A DNA stretch of 64,000 nt, from contig NC_034012.1 of the NCBI RefSeq assembly GCF_000346465.2, positions 16,426,789 through 16,490,788 of the forward strand, written 5' to 3'. Shown here piece by piece: positions 1 through 10,155 of the stretch. The translations under genes and the position numbers were made by a program. Each line of letters begins with the position of its first letter. Positions within the stretch are counted from its first letter, which is position 1. Below the pieces are notes generated by a model. It was not told the origin of the DNA. It was given only the letters and a program-made list of their open reading frames with translations, and did no database searches. The stretch is from Prunus persica. Its lineage: Eukaryota; Streptophyta; Magnoliopsida; Rosales; Rosaceae.

Positions 1-1560
1 CACCGTCATTTAAATCCTTTTAAGACGACGTTTTATTCCTTAAACCGTCGTCTTTATTGAATTACCACATCATTTTTTTTATTTCTTTAAACAGGTTATT
101 GAAGTTGGTGCTTATTCAAATATGGAGGCGCCATCTTCTTTAAAAACCCTTTGTCGTTTTGTGGAAACGACACTCCTGCCTGAGGATAAGACACTCCAAT
201 TTACAATTGATAAGGAGGTGTTTGGTGGTGAGCGCGATACCTTCCTCCTGCCTGAAGATATTACATAATTTGCAGGCATGGAAGAAATTGGAGCTACTGT
301 ATTGGCTGTATATATGAGGTTTGTACTTCTAAGATAATAACTCGTTGGTTTATATATTGCGTCGTCTTAACTAACTAACCACGTCGTCTTAACTAACTAC
401 CGTCGTGATAAATATATTATAACGTCCTTATCTATTTCAGTACGTCGTGTGAAATATTATAATACGTCGTTTTTTTATACATAACCGTCGTGTTTGTTTT
501 TGCTGACTTGTTTATATTATTTTATGTATTTAGGTACTTACACGATGTTTTGAAACAAGCCAATATGTGCAGCATGGTTGGCTTTATTGACCCTGCTACA
601 GTTAGTGCCAACTCTGGCACAATAACTGAAAGATCACGACTGGTAGCCGCTCGACTTCAGAAGACAGACGGTGAACAGCTTTTCATGATGCCTTACAATC
701 CAGGGTTAGTCTCCTTAGGATTGTGTTTTTATGATTTTCAATAAATGACAGATTATAAACTAACCACGTCGGTGTTTTATTTTATTTAGTCGTTTGAAAC
801 TACTAACCACGTCGGTATTTATTTGTCGTCGTGATAAATGTATAATGTCGTCGTTATCTACTTTATTTCGTCGTGTGAAATACTATAATACGTCGTTTTT
901 GTAAATAACCGTCGTTTTTATATTAATTTTGTGCAGCCGTCATTGGATCTTGCTGATTGTAAGAGCAAAGAAGGAGACCGTCTATTTTCTGGATCCTCTG
1001 CCAGGTCATCGTGTGGTCGACGAAGAGGCGAAAAACATCGTGAACAGTGCTTTAAAAATATATAATACCCACATAGGCCGAGCAGGACGTAAAAATGTAA
1101 TTTGGAAAACTCTCTCAGGCACACCAAAGCAACCCAGCAATGTCGAATGCGGGTATTATGTGATGCGCTTCATGAGGGACATCATCATGGATCCTTCCTT
1201 GGGGTTTGAGAATAAGGTAAGAAGAAATTACCTTCATACATTTCACGTCGTTTTTTGTATTATCAACGACGGTCATGTAAAATTAACGTCGTTGAATGGA
1301 TATACTACGTCGGTTATGAAAAATATCGTCGTCTGTGATTGAATTTCTTTTTATTTATAAACCCTAATAGTCATTGTTTATGCAGTATGCCAAGGGAAAC
1401 CAGGAAGCTTCATACCCCCAAGAAGCCATTGATGAAGTCCGGAATGAATGGGCAGAGTTTGTTTTCCAAATTATTAAACAGGGCAATTATTGAACACTTG
1501 ATATTTATGTATAATGTACAAATTTTCTCTATAATATGTAATGTAAAAATTTGTTGAGGT
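1..1560 (+). pseudogene. Ulp1-like (C48) cysteine protease gene carried by a transposon, 3' part
   Basis: Four exons can be followed by GT/AG junctions and continuous frame: about 95-318, 534-704, 937-1216 and 1386-1493. The product resembles the C-terminal catalytic half of Ulp1/SENP proteases, which remove SUMO-type modifiers and are carried by many plant CACTA and MULE transposons. Visible catalytic positions are His in RHWILLIV (about 941), Asp in YFLDPLPG (about 990) and Cys in VECGYYVMRFM (about 1150). The protein ends in the family-typical DEVRNEWAEF. The first visible exon has an in-frame TAA at 266-268 in a stretch that otherwise reads as coding on both sides, so this copy is probably dead. 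The gene is cut at the left edge of the window. The introns are short and packed with CGTCGT/ACGACG motifs. CACTA assignment is inferred from the transposase remnant at 3660. Confidence 0.75.
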
Positions 1561-2768
1561 TTTCTTAAATTAAAAAAAAAACAAACATACAAATTGCTAA
1601 ACCGACGTGTAATACTTTTCCAACGACCTAATAAAGTCAAAAACCGTCGTATTTTGTTGTTTCGTGTTTTAAACAAATACGACGTAAAAATATAGTTAGA
1701 CGACGTTCTTTGAACAATTGAGTCGTTTATGGTTTACAACATCTTCAATTTCTTAAAGGTTCAGGGTATCATCGACGACGTTTATGTAACGACAGCGGTT
1801 AAGTCGTTGATATATATATTTTACGTCGTATAGGTAAATAGCCGCCATGGTTTCTCATTTTAACGACGTCATTTTAACGACTTAGTAGTCTATTACAATT
1901 TACAACGTCTACAATTTATTAACACCGACGTGGTTTGTTGTTGTGGTAAGAATATTTTATTATTTTTATATCAAAATATTCAAAATAAATTTAAAATAAA
2001 TCAGAAAATTGAAAAGTCAACTCCTATGAAGTCATTGATATATTTTCTTCCACATAAACCTTGAAAAAATTCATTTTGAATAACAAAAATTTAAAATGAC
2101 CATCCAAAACAAAATTGTTTTGATGAGTCATAAAATCACTTCTAGTTTTATGGTTTAGGGTTTAGAGTCTAGGGTTTAGAGATTAGGGTTGTTATTTATT
2201 GGGGTTTATTTTTAAAGTATAATTTTTGGGTAGTCTAGGGTATATGTTAGGCTTTAAAACCATAAAACCTTTTATAAACTTAATTTTTTAAATTGTATAA
2301 TTTAGTTTTATGGGTTTAGGGTATTAATTTTTAACGACGGTGGTTGCGTCGTGGAATACATATTTTACGTCGTACAGAAAAACATACGACATGGTTTACT
2401 CTTTAAACGACGTCATTTTAATATGTAAGTCGGTTTATATAATTTACAACGTCTTTAATTTCTTAACACCGACGTGGTTTTTCAGTCGTCGTTATATAAA
2501 AAATTCAAAATAAATTTAAAATTAATCCGAAAAATGAAGCTTCAAAATGAACGGCCTTACGTTCTTAATCCGAAAAATGAAGTTTCCGTCGTGGAATATT
2601 AAATTTACGTCGGTACGTGTAGAACTTTCGCCTTGGTTTTTCTTTCGACGTTTTAAAACGCGCGAACTCTAAAAATTTTCGCGCGACCTAAATTTTTTTA
2701 GATTTGGCTCTTATTCTTATACTTCGAACCCTGAAACCTAAAATTTTCAGATTTCGCGCGACATAACA

Positions 2769-2871
2769 NNNNNNNNNNNNNNNNNNNNNNNNNNNNNNNN
2801 NNNNNNNNNNNNNNNNNNNNNNNNNNNNNNNNNNNNNNNNNNNNNNNNNNNNNNNNNNNNNNNNNNNNNNN
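2769..2871. other. assembly gap (103 N)
   Basis: A run of N inside the transposon spacer. The predicted reading frames crossing it are meaningless. Confidence 0.99.
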
Positions 2872-2879
2872 AAATTCAT

Positions 2880-3365
2880 TGAATGATATTAGGTTGTTTT
2901 GTTAAAGGGGTTTTAGGTATATTGCTTTGCGATCTGTTACTAATGTGCTATAGGTATGGGTTCATGGATTTCCGCTATGGAGAAAATGATGGGGAGCAAA
3001 TAGTACCTACGAAGGAAGAAACTGATAATGAAGATGGGGATTCGAGTGATGATTCTAGTAACGATTCGAGTTATATTAGGTTGTTTTGTTAAAGGATTTT
3101 ATGTGTAGAAGGTGCAAAGTGCACCAATGCTTATAGGTATGGGTTCATGGATTTTCTGTTTAATGGGTTCATGGATTACATTATCTGTTATGTTGAATTG
3201 GGAATGGATTTAATTTTGTCGTATCTTTTAATCACCCTATGTTATGTTGAATTGGGAATGGATTTATTGTTTTCATGCTTGGTTTCATGTATATGTTGGT
3301 TTCTTGCTTGGTTTCATATATATGTTGTGTTCTTAATGGGTTTTGTGTTCTTGAAAATAAACTGA
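2880..3365 (+). repeat. duplicated spacer segments upstream of the transposase remnant
   Basis: Several short direct duplications are visible. The phrase atattaggttgttttgtt occurs near 2886 and 3073. The phrase tataggtatgggttcatgga occurs near 2951 and 3134. The phrase gttatgttgaattgggaatg occurs near 3187 and 3242. An acidic serine-rich frame (around 2990-3080, rich in D, E and S) is included, but I do not recognise a gene. It probably belongs to the same transposon. Confidence 0.5.
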
Positions 3366-3659
3366 GACACGACGAATTTTAAGGCATACGACGACGATTA
3401 CACGACGGTGTTTTTAAACTACCGTCGTTGTATTACTTATACACGACTGTTTTTTCATAAACCGTCGTTTGTATTACTTATAATAGACGACGTCTGTTGA
3501 AAATCCGTCGTCTATATATGCCAAATACGTCTGTTTTTGTTTAAAACCCGTCGTCTCTGTTGTGTATTACTTGCGATTAGATCATTGTATAATCTGCTAT
3601 AGTGATGGTCATTGCCTGTATTTTCACTTTATTATAGATAATAGGTTATAGTGTCGGAG

Positions 3660-3845
3660 ATGGATAAGTCATGGATGCACTCGGATAGAAGATCGAAGGC
3701 ATATGAATTTGGGGTGGAAGCATTTTTGAACTTTGCTGTAGAAAATCTTCTAACTACAACACATATCCGTTGTCCATGTGTTAAATGTGTTAATTTGAAG
3801 TTGTTTGGGGTTGGAATTATAAGGGATCACTTATACTTTAATTAG
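3660..3845 (+). pseudogene. CACTA (En/Spm) transposase N-terminal fragment
   Basis: The 61-residue frame starts with MDKSWM and continues through a Y-x-x-GV-x-x-FL-x-FA pattern and a zinc-binding-like CPCVKCVN, ending in DHLYFN. This matches the transposase-associated N-terminal domain that precedes the TNP2/Transposase_21 domain of CACTA elements. The frame stops at 3843-3845 and no catalytic domain follows, so it is a truncated relic. It is on the same strand as the Ulp1-like gene but downstream of it. That is the reverse of the usual transposase-first order, so the two may come from neighbouring elements. Confidence 0.75.
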
Positions 3846-3874
3846 AAAATTTTATGGTTGGTGAAGGTTATATG

Positions 3875-4235
3875 TTTTTGGATGCCTATAAAAGGCCACT
3901 CCTCCTTTACACAAAAACACACAATAACACACAATAATACACAATACACTATCAGAATATCACATACACATTCTAATTTTCTCCCTTTCTAGTTTTACAT
4001 ATATTCTCTACTTTATTATTATTATTTTGGGCAATGGTTATGTGACTTGGATACCTATATCTGTCTGTGAACGTGCTCATAGCGGATCTTGAGTTTGTGT
4101 ACAAGGGGTCGTATCTTGGAGTCTTGTAGACCGTCAGTACCTGCACGTAGGGAGGCTACAAAGGCTTTAGGACAGCGTCTTTGACGTGCTTCACCGTACC
4201 AAACTCACCTTCTTACTTATTATTTATTTTCCTTT
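3875..4235 (+). repeat. possible LTR or promoter fragment with TATA box
   Basis: A good TATA box (cctataaaaggcc, about 3885) is followed by a CA-rich leader with cacacaataacacac repeats, a T-rich stretch, and a GC-richer block (4060-4200). This order resembles the U3-R-U5 layout of a plant LTR retrotransposon. No partner LTR, TSD or primer-binding site was found, so the call is tentative. Confidence 0.3.
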
Positions 4236-4330
4236 TACTTACCTATTATTTTGTTTTCTTCAATTTTATTATACCTTCAAAGTTTTCTAATTTATTTATA
4301 TGTTATTTATAATATAAATATTCTGTTACC

Positions 4331-4542
4331 CAACCGTCGTGATCACAGGTGACGCCCTCCCAATGGCAACAATCAACGGAAGTCCAGTTCAAAGAAGGAG
4401 ATGATAGTGTGAGAGCAAAGGACAAGAGAGAGCTACGTTGAGTTTCATTGCATGCGTAATTTGTGGACATAATGGAGGACAATAAGAGGAAGAAAAGGAG
4501 GCCACGAGCCATTTGGTGGTAAGGGATATTCTCTACTTGCAT
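4331..4542 (-). pseudogene. LRR receptor-like protein, N-terminal fragment
   Basis: Read on the minus strand from ATG at 4542 (alternative in-frame ATG at 4512), it has a hydrophobic signal peptide (ARGLLFFLLLSSIMSTNYAC) followed by an LRRNT_2-type cap: SSLLSFALTLSSPSLNWTS, then DCCHWEGVTCD with its paired cysteines. Such caps begin the ectodomains of plant cell-surface LRR receptors. The pattern is closest, by eye, to the PSYR1/RLP2-RLP3 group. Homology stops at about 4331, before the first LRR, and random sequence follows. The rest of the gene is missing. A second, more decayed copy faces the other way at 5675. Confidence 0.7.
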
Positions 4543-4779
4543 TTTTCTGTGATGTATATATATTATGTGTATTTAGATTTCACAGGTTTGTATTTATGAT
4601 GGGGAAAATTTGTAAGAGTTTGAAGCAATGCAACTAAAAAGCATAATGTCTTTCTTTTTCTTTTGGCCTAAAAATTATACATCAATATATTGAACGACTT
4701 AGAACATCTCCTAACTAACTGAGGAAATGGTAATTACCACAAAAAAAAAAAACAAAAAACACTACACTGCACTACACTG

Positions 4780-5088
4780 TAATTATATTCAGGAAAATAT
4801 GTGCTTGGCTTGACAATCGACAGTATTTGGAGTCAATTAGACTTTAAAATAAGAGTTCCGGTCCTCCCATGCAGCTCTCGAGAGCCAATGAGGTTTGTAC
4901 TGGAAGTCTCTCTATGACGGCTAGGAAAACTTGTAGTCTGTATCGGAAGTCTCTCTTTGACGGCTAGGAAAACCCCTGTATGGCTCTCGAGAGCTGCATG
5001 GGATGACCAGAACTCTTATTTTTAAGTCTAATTGACTAGAAATGATGTCGATTGTCAAGCTGAGCACATATTTTCTTGAATATAATTA
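4780..5088. repeat. palindromic (foldback/MITE-like) element with tandem core
   Basis: The arm 4780-4886 is the near-perfect reverse complement of 4982-5088, 107 bases each, with only scattered mismatches. Examples are aattatattcaggaaaatat versus tataattcaagaaaatat-type pairing at the ends and gcagctctcgagag at the inner ends. The 95-base centre (4887-4981) holds two imperfect tandem copies of a unit containing ggaagtctctc and gacggctaggaaaac. It lies between the two head-to-head receptor fragments. I could not define a TSD. Confidence 0.85.
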
Positions 5089-5240
5089 TGGTCGTGGAAA
5101 ATATTTCAAGAGGAAGAGCGAAGGCTACGTTCGGAATGGGCAACTGCTAAGATGGTAATGTCCCCATTCTCCACAGCTTCATGCGTAGGAGGAAAGCAAT
5201 ACATATAACTTGATATATATGCCAACATTCTATTTTCAAT

Positions 5241-5636
5241 GTGGAAGAAATGATAGTAACTGTTAAATTTTGGGCTGTTGTCAACAAAGGACATTTCCAA
5301 TCCTACAAGAAACAAAAATTTCCATGCGTTAACTTACAAAGTCATAAGTCGCTGCAGTATATTATAGACTTTGTACACCCAATTAATGATGTCTTCGCTT
5401 CGGTTTTCTTTTGTGGTAAAATCTCTCTTCGACGTATTGATCAGTTTGAAGAATTCAGAATATGTGGCTGTGGTTGTTTCCCACTTTTATCAGTTTGTAA
5501 GCGACGTTTTGAAGTTTCATTTCAAGCCAAAATTAAAAAAAGAAATACGAATTCTTTGTTATTGGCTTTAATTGCTCCTAAGTCCCAACACTCTGATTTG
5601 CTCCAATATATAAACACAAACCTGCAGACAATCTAA
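5241..5636 (+). other. unrecognised 131-codon open frame between receptor fragments
   Basis: An open frame without a family I recognise. It has several cysteines (CGCGCFPLLSVC) and no obvious signal peptide. It sits just upstream of the plus-strand receptor pseudogene, where a promoter would be expected. It may be chance in this composition. I see no splice support. Confidence 0.15.
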
Positions 5637-5674
5637 ATCTATCAAAAACCAGGCACGTTCAAGAAGAAATAAAC

Positions 5675-6022
5675 ATGCTACTGCAGTCTGCTCACCCACT
5701 GTCTCATGGCTTCCTTTTCATCCTCTTGTTCTCTTCCATTATTTCTACAAATATTCATGCATGCAACCAAACTGAATGCAGAACCCCCACGCCCTTCTCC
5801 CCCAATACGTCTTCTCATCCTATAAATTGGACTTCCCTTAGTTCTTTCCATTTAGTGGGCATCCCTTATCGTCACCAAGGTCGGGCCCTCAATGGAGGAG
5901 ACGCACAAGGGGATGGCACTAAAGGCGGTAATTTTCCCCCACTTAAGATACATATTTCACCCACAATTTATACTTTAGATCAATGGAATTTGATTGCTTG
6001 GGTCCAAAAGTTTTGGAAGTGA
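5675..6022 (+). pseudogene. decayed LRR receptor-like protein N-terminus
   Basis: The signal peptide region (HGFLFILLFSSIISTNIHAC) and the following NQTE and NWTS positions line up with the fragment at 4331-4542. The conserved cap is ruined, however: the paired cysteines of DCCHWEG are lost and the frame runs out at 6022 without LRRs. It is oriented away from the other copy, so the two starts are about 1.1 kb apart, head to head. They probably arose from one duplicated receptor gene. Confidence 0.6.
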
Positions 6023-6073
6023 ACATTACATGGTGTTATAACTAAACACAATTGCTCATATCTTAATTTTTTA

Positions 6074-6280
6074 TAGGGTTAAATACTTTTTGGTTATTGG
6101 ATTTTATACGAAAATTCAATTTGGTCACTAAGAAAAATATTTAGCCAAATTTGTCATTGTGTTTCCCAAAGTTTACAAACCCTAAACCCTTACAATTGTA
6201 AACTTTATGAAACACAGTGACCAATTTAGCTTACCAAATTGAATTTTCTTGTAAAATCCAGTTACCAAAAAAAAAAATTT
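6074..6280. repeat. palindromic MITE-like repeat
   Basis: The left part (ggttattggattttatacg, aaaattcaatttggtcac) is the inverse of the right part (accaaattgaattttcttg, taaaatccagttacc). The arms are about 90 bases and meet around 6180 near a taaaccctt motif. No coding capacity. Confidence 0.65.
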
Positions 6281-8560
6281 TCTTTTCTTTTTTTATAATC
6301 AATCGCGTGGTTTTATACTAATCCATTGTCTGGTTTTGTTACTTTGAGCAGGGATCATTGCAAAGCCTTAGATTTCATGGATGCAAGCTTTTTCATTGTG
6401 GATCTCCGTTTTGGTGGCGCTCCACAATATATCACGTTACTCGGTTTCAAGAGTTTATTCGAATTGTATCTTCATATATTTTAGAATGCTCCATCAATCT
6501 TTTCACAAGTTCATCTTTCTCATTCTACGTAGCCTTTACTGCAACACCTTGCCTTCTCAGCGACACCTTCACTCTACCTATCTGCAGGAAAACGCGAGTT
6601 CTAGGCACATTCCTACAATTCATACTAGAAGCCTTAACCCAATCCAAAACAGCAGCACAAATAATCTTCCTAGGGTCGTAAGGCAAGTCCTCAGCATCAT
6701 TAAAGATGTATTGGTTACGCCACTTCCACACATACCAACAAGTGAAAACAAACATGATATTCCAAGGAGACCTCCCTTCTCACTTAGCTTTAGAAAAGAG
6801 ATTGCTCCGAAGCCAAGAGGGATAATCAGATAAGAAAAAATCATGGAGATTACTTTAAGGCAGAACAGTAAGCCATACTTCCTTAGCACGCCCACAATCC
6901 CTAAGAGTGTGATTGATATTTTCAGAGTGCCAACCACAAACAGAACAAGAGGAATCCACAGCTAAATGTCTCCTAACTCTTTGCTCATTAGTTAGGATCT
7001 TACCTTGGAAAACAAGCCATAAGAAATTTTCAACTTAGGCGGGAGAGACTTACTCCACAGACCCCTCCAACAAGCATCAGACCAAGTAGAACCCCCATGG
7101 ATCAGCTGAAAAGCATATTTAACAGTAAAGATGCCATTAGAAGTAGGCCTCCATATCTGAGCATCTTGACAATTTCCCCCAAAACCAACAGGAAAACAGG
7201 TGATCTTTTGCACCATATCCTCATCAAGCACAGTTCTTAACTTCTCAACATCCCACCACCCTTCTTTAAAGAAATTAGAGACCTTGCAGTCCAAATCGAT
7301 CCCTGACTGCTCCCCTGCATAATGTAACAAAGGGAAATCAGCCACCCAATGGTCCTTCCAGAAATTCACCTTGTCCCCATTCCCCACTCTCCAAACCATT
7401 CCATTTTTCAGCAACTCAACACCATAGAGAACACTTCTCCAAGTAGCAGAACACTCTTGTTTGGAGACCCCAGGAGTATCCAAAATAGAGTAGTACTTTA
7501 GGTACATCTTTTCATAAATTTGAGCCCATAACCCTTGATCATGAGTGTGCATCCTCCAACCAATCTTAGCTAAAAGGGCCCTATTCATGTCAGCAGTTTT
7601 CTTGAAACCTAAACCACCCCGACATTTAGGACGACACACCAAATCCCACTGGCATAAATGTACCTTCTCTTTTTTTCCACTGCCTCCCCCAAAAAAATCC
7701 CTATTAATTCAATCAAGATCTTCACAAATGCTACCTGGTAACTTAACAATTTGCATCGTATACACAGGTATAGAAGAAGTGACAGCTTGGATGAGGGTAG
7801 CTCTACCATCTAAGGAGAGACACTTCCTTTTCCAGGCATGTCACGCCCCGATTCGAAAATAAGGAATATTCCCGAATCAGAGTGTGAGTCATACCATAGT
7901 TATATGAATAAAATCCTACAACCGTGATATGATGAGAAAAAGAGCCACAAATAAATACAAATTTACTTAACAACACAGAATCCGAGTCGCAGTAGCTCAT
8001 AGTTAAATACACACTAAGATCTTTATCAAACAGTTGACTACTTACAAAAGTTAATTACACAAATCGATAACAAAAACCTAGTTGCTTGGTTGAAACCTGA
8101 TTCCTCAAACTTCGCCTTGAATCCTGCACAATCTATTAGGGTATGAGCATTCTAATGCCCAGTAGAGTCCCGTCAAACCCCTCAAGGTCAACTATCACAG
8201 TTAATCAAAGTGTCATACATCAAATAACACAAGATACAAAAATTATGCAACCATACCAGATAAATAAATTTTGCATATGCAATGATGCCATGAACTCACT
8301 CCCTTTTAATCCCACTAATTCATACCTTAGGGCAACAAGCCTGCATGTGATCATACCATGCATTTTACCACTGTGGCTCCAAATACCCTAAAATATGAAC
8401 TAGCGCCCATCCGTCCATTAACCCAATTTTCTTTTGTTTACGAATTTCTCAACTTTCACTTTTCATTAGAGGCCATGCTCCCATCACCTCATTATATTCA
8501 AGCCCTGCTCCGATCACTTGAATATATTTTATTTTATTTTTCTCAAATATACCTCAAACG

Positions 8561-8582
8561 ACACACACACACACACACACAC
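8561..8582. repeat. (AC)n microsatellite
   Basis: Eleven AC dinucleotides in the solo LTR. Confidence 0.95.
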
Positions 8583-10073
8583 CTCAAACACCATTGTCTT
8601 TATGATGCATATGTAATGCAGTGCAAACCTCATTTATCTCTGCAGAATAATAATACAAATAATAACAACAATATTTCAAGCTTCATCACATGAATAATAA
8701 TATTCACCCAACGTCAAAAATAATATCCATGGAGAAACATCAATAATAATATTCACATAACATCAAATAATATTTATCGAGCAAAGCAACAATAATATTC
8801 ATATTTATAATATTATATATAAGCACCAAGATTAAAAGTGATATAGCCCAATCATCAGGAAATCAGGAAACCCTACTTCAGGTCCAGCTAGCTAAAATAC
8901 CAAATTTACCCTTTAGAGATTCTTGAAGTTGTCGAATCTACCCTACTGATCCAATTCCTGAACAAATTCAAATCCAAATTATTATTGAGCAGTCTTCACT
9001 TTATTTCACCTAAGTCCAACCTCAACCCTTAGCATTTCAAAGATTTTTCATGAAAATGACGAAAATGCCCCTAGGACCAACCCAGGGTCCAAAGCAGCCA
9101 AATCTCATCCAAAACAATCTAAAACTCAGTCATATGCCCTATCAACACCAAAACAAGGCCAACTACACCCGTTATCCAAAAGTTATTATTTGGGTCTCGT
9201 GGGCCCCACAACATATACCAACGGACTCAAATTGAGAAATCGAGTCGAATGGACTGAAAATATGGCGTCGGAGCCTGCCGGAACAGCCGCCACTCGCTGG
9301 AGCTTGTTTCCGGTTACTGTTCATCGTCCTAAAAAATAAAATCCTGCAATTTCCCCTTTTTCCAGATTAAAAACTCAGACTTTGTGACACATTTTGACCA
9401 ACCTAAAGTTAACGGAACTGGGAAAACTTGTAGTAGATTTGAAGCTTATTCTCTCTAGTTTCTAACTCAACAAACCACACTCAAAACGGAGCTAAAACGA
9501 AGGAGCAAACGAGCTCCAACTTTGGGCTCGCAACTAGTTTTTTTTCTGCAGAAAACAGATTCTTTTTCCAAAATTTGCACCTGCTTTTGACCCATCAAAA
9601 TTCAACCAATTCAACGAAATCAATATTTTTTTGTTCCTTGCCAAGTCTAGTTTAAAACCCAACAAATGGCTTCCTTAAAAACTCAAAGTATTGGGAGAAA
9701 AAGAGAGCCAAAGTGAGGCTCACGGACCGCAATTTTCCGGAAATATGCAAATTTCCAGATTTGGTTCTAATTCGTTTCTAACCATTCTAACATCTCCAAG
9801 TTGTTCTTAAGGCTTCTAAAACACTTCTAAACTTCATACCTATCAATCGAACTCAAGAAAAACTCAAAATGAAACCAAAATCAACAACACCCACACTTTA
9901 AAATTTACTCTATGCACCCAACCCGAAAATAGAGATTCAACCTCTTCCAATTCAATTTTCCCATCTCTCAAATGACTCAACATACGCTTTAAGGAACTAG
10001 AAACACACAAACACCAAGTTAAAAATCATAAATTCGAAATTGACTCACCCTAGAAATTTCTCTTCTCTTCTCT

Positions 10074-10076
<3 letters not shown>

Positions 10077-10152
<76 letters not shown>
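10077..10152. repeat. (CT)n microsatellite
   Basis: About 37 uninterrupted TC/CT dinucleotides inside the solo LTR. The Ser-Leu reading frames across it are artefacts. Confidence 0.97.

Positions 10153-10155
<3 letters not shown>

Larger units (their letters stand above)
1..3560. repeat. CGTCGT/ACGACG motif-dense transposon non-coding DNA
   Basis: Short motifs of the type ACCGTCGT, ACGTCGT and GACGACG recur many times in both orientations between 25 and 3545. They lie in all three introns of the Ulp1-like gene (319-533, 705-936, 1217-1385), in the downstream spacer (1600-2650), and again at 3365-3545. They are absent from the exons. Dense short sub-terminal motifs bound by the element's own protein are known for CACTA (En/Spm) elements. 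Here they also fill introns, which is less usual. A gap at 2769-2871 interrupts the tract. Confidence 0.7.

Noticed and set aside
4761..4779. actacactgcactacactg as a CACTA terminus
   Set aside because: Only a short local duplication; no matching inverted end or 3-base TSD was found.
8143..9235. Several plus-strand frames between 8.1 and 9.2 kb
   Set aside because: Inside the solo LTR, with biased AT-rich composition and no domain.
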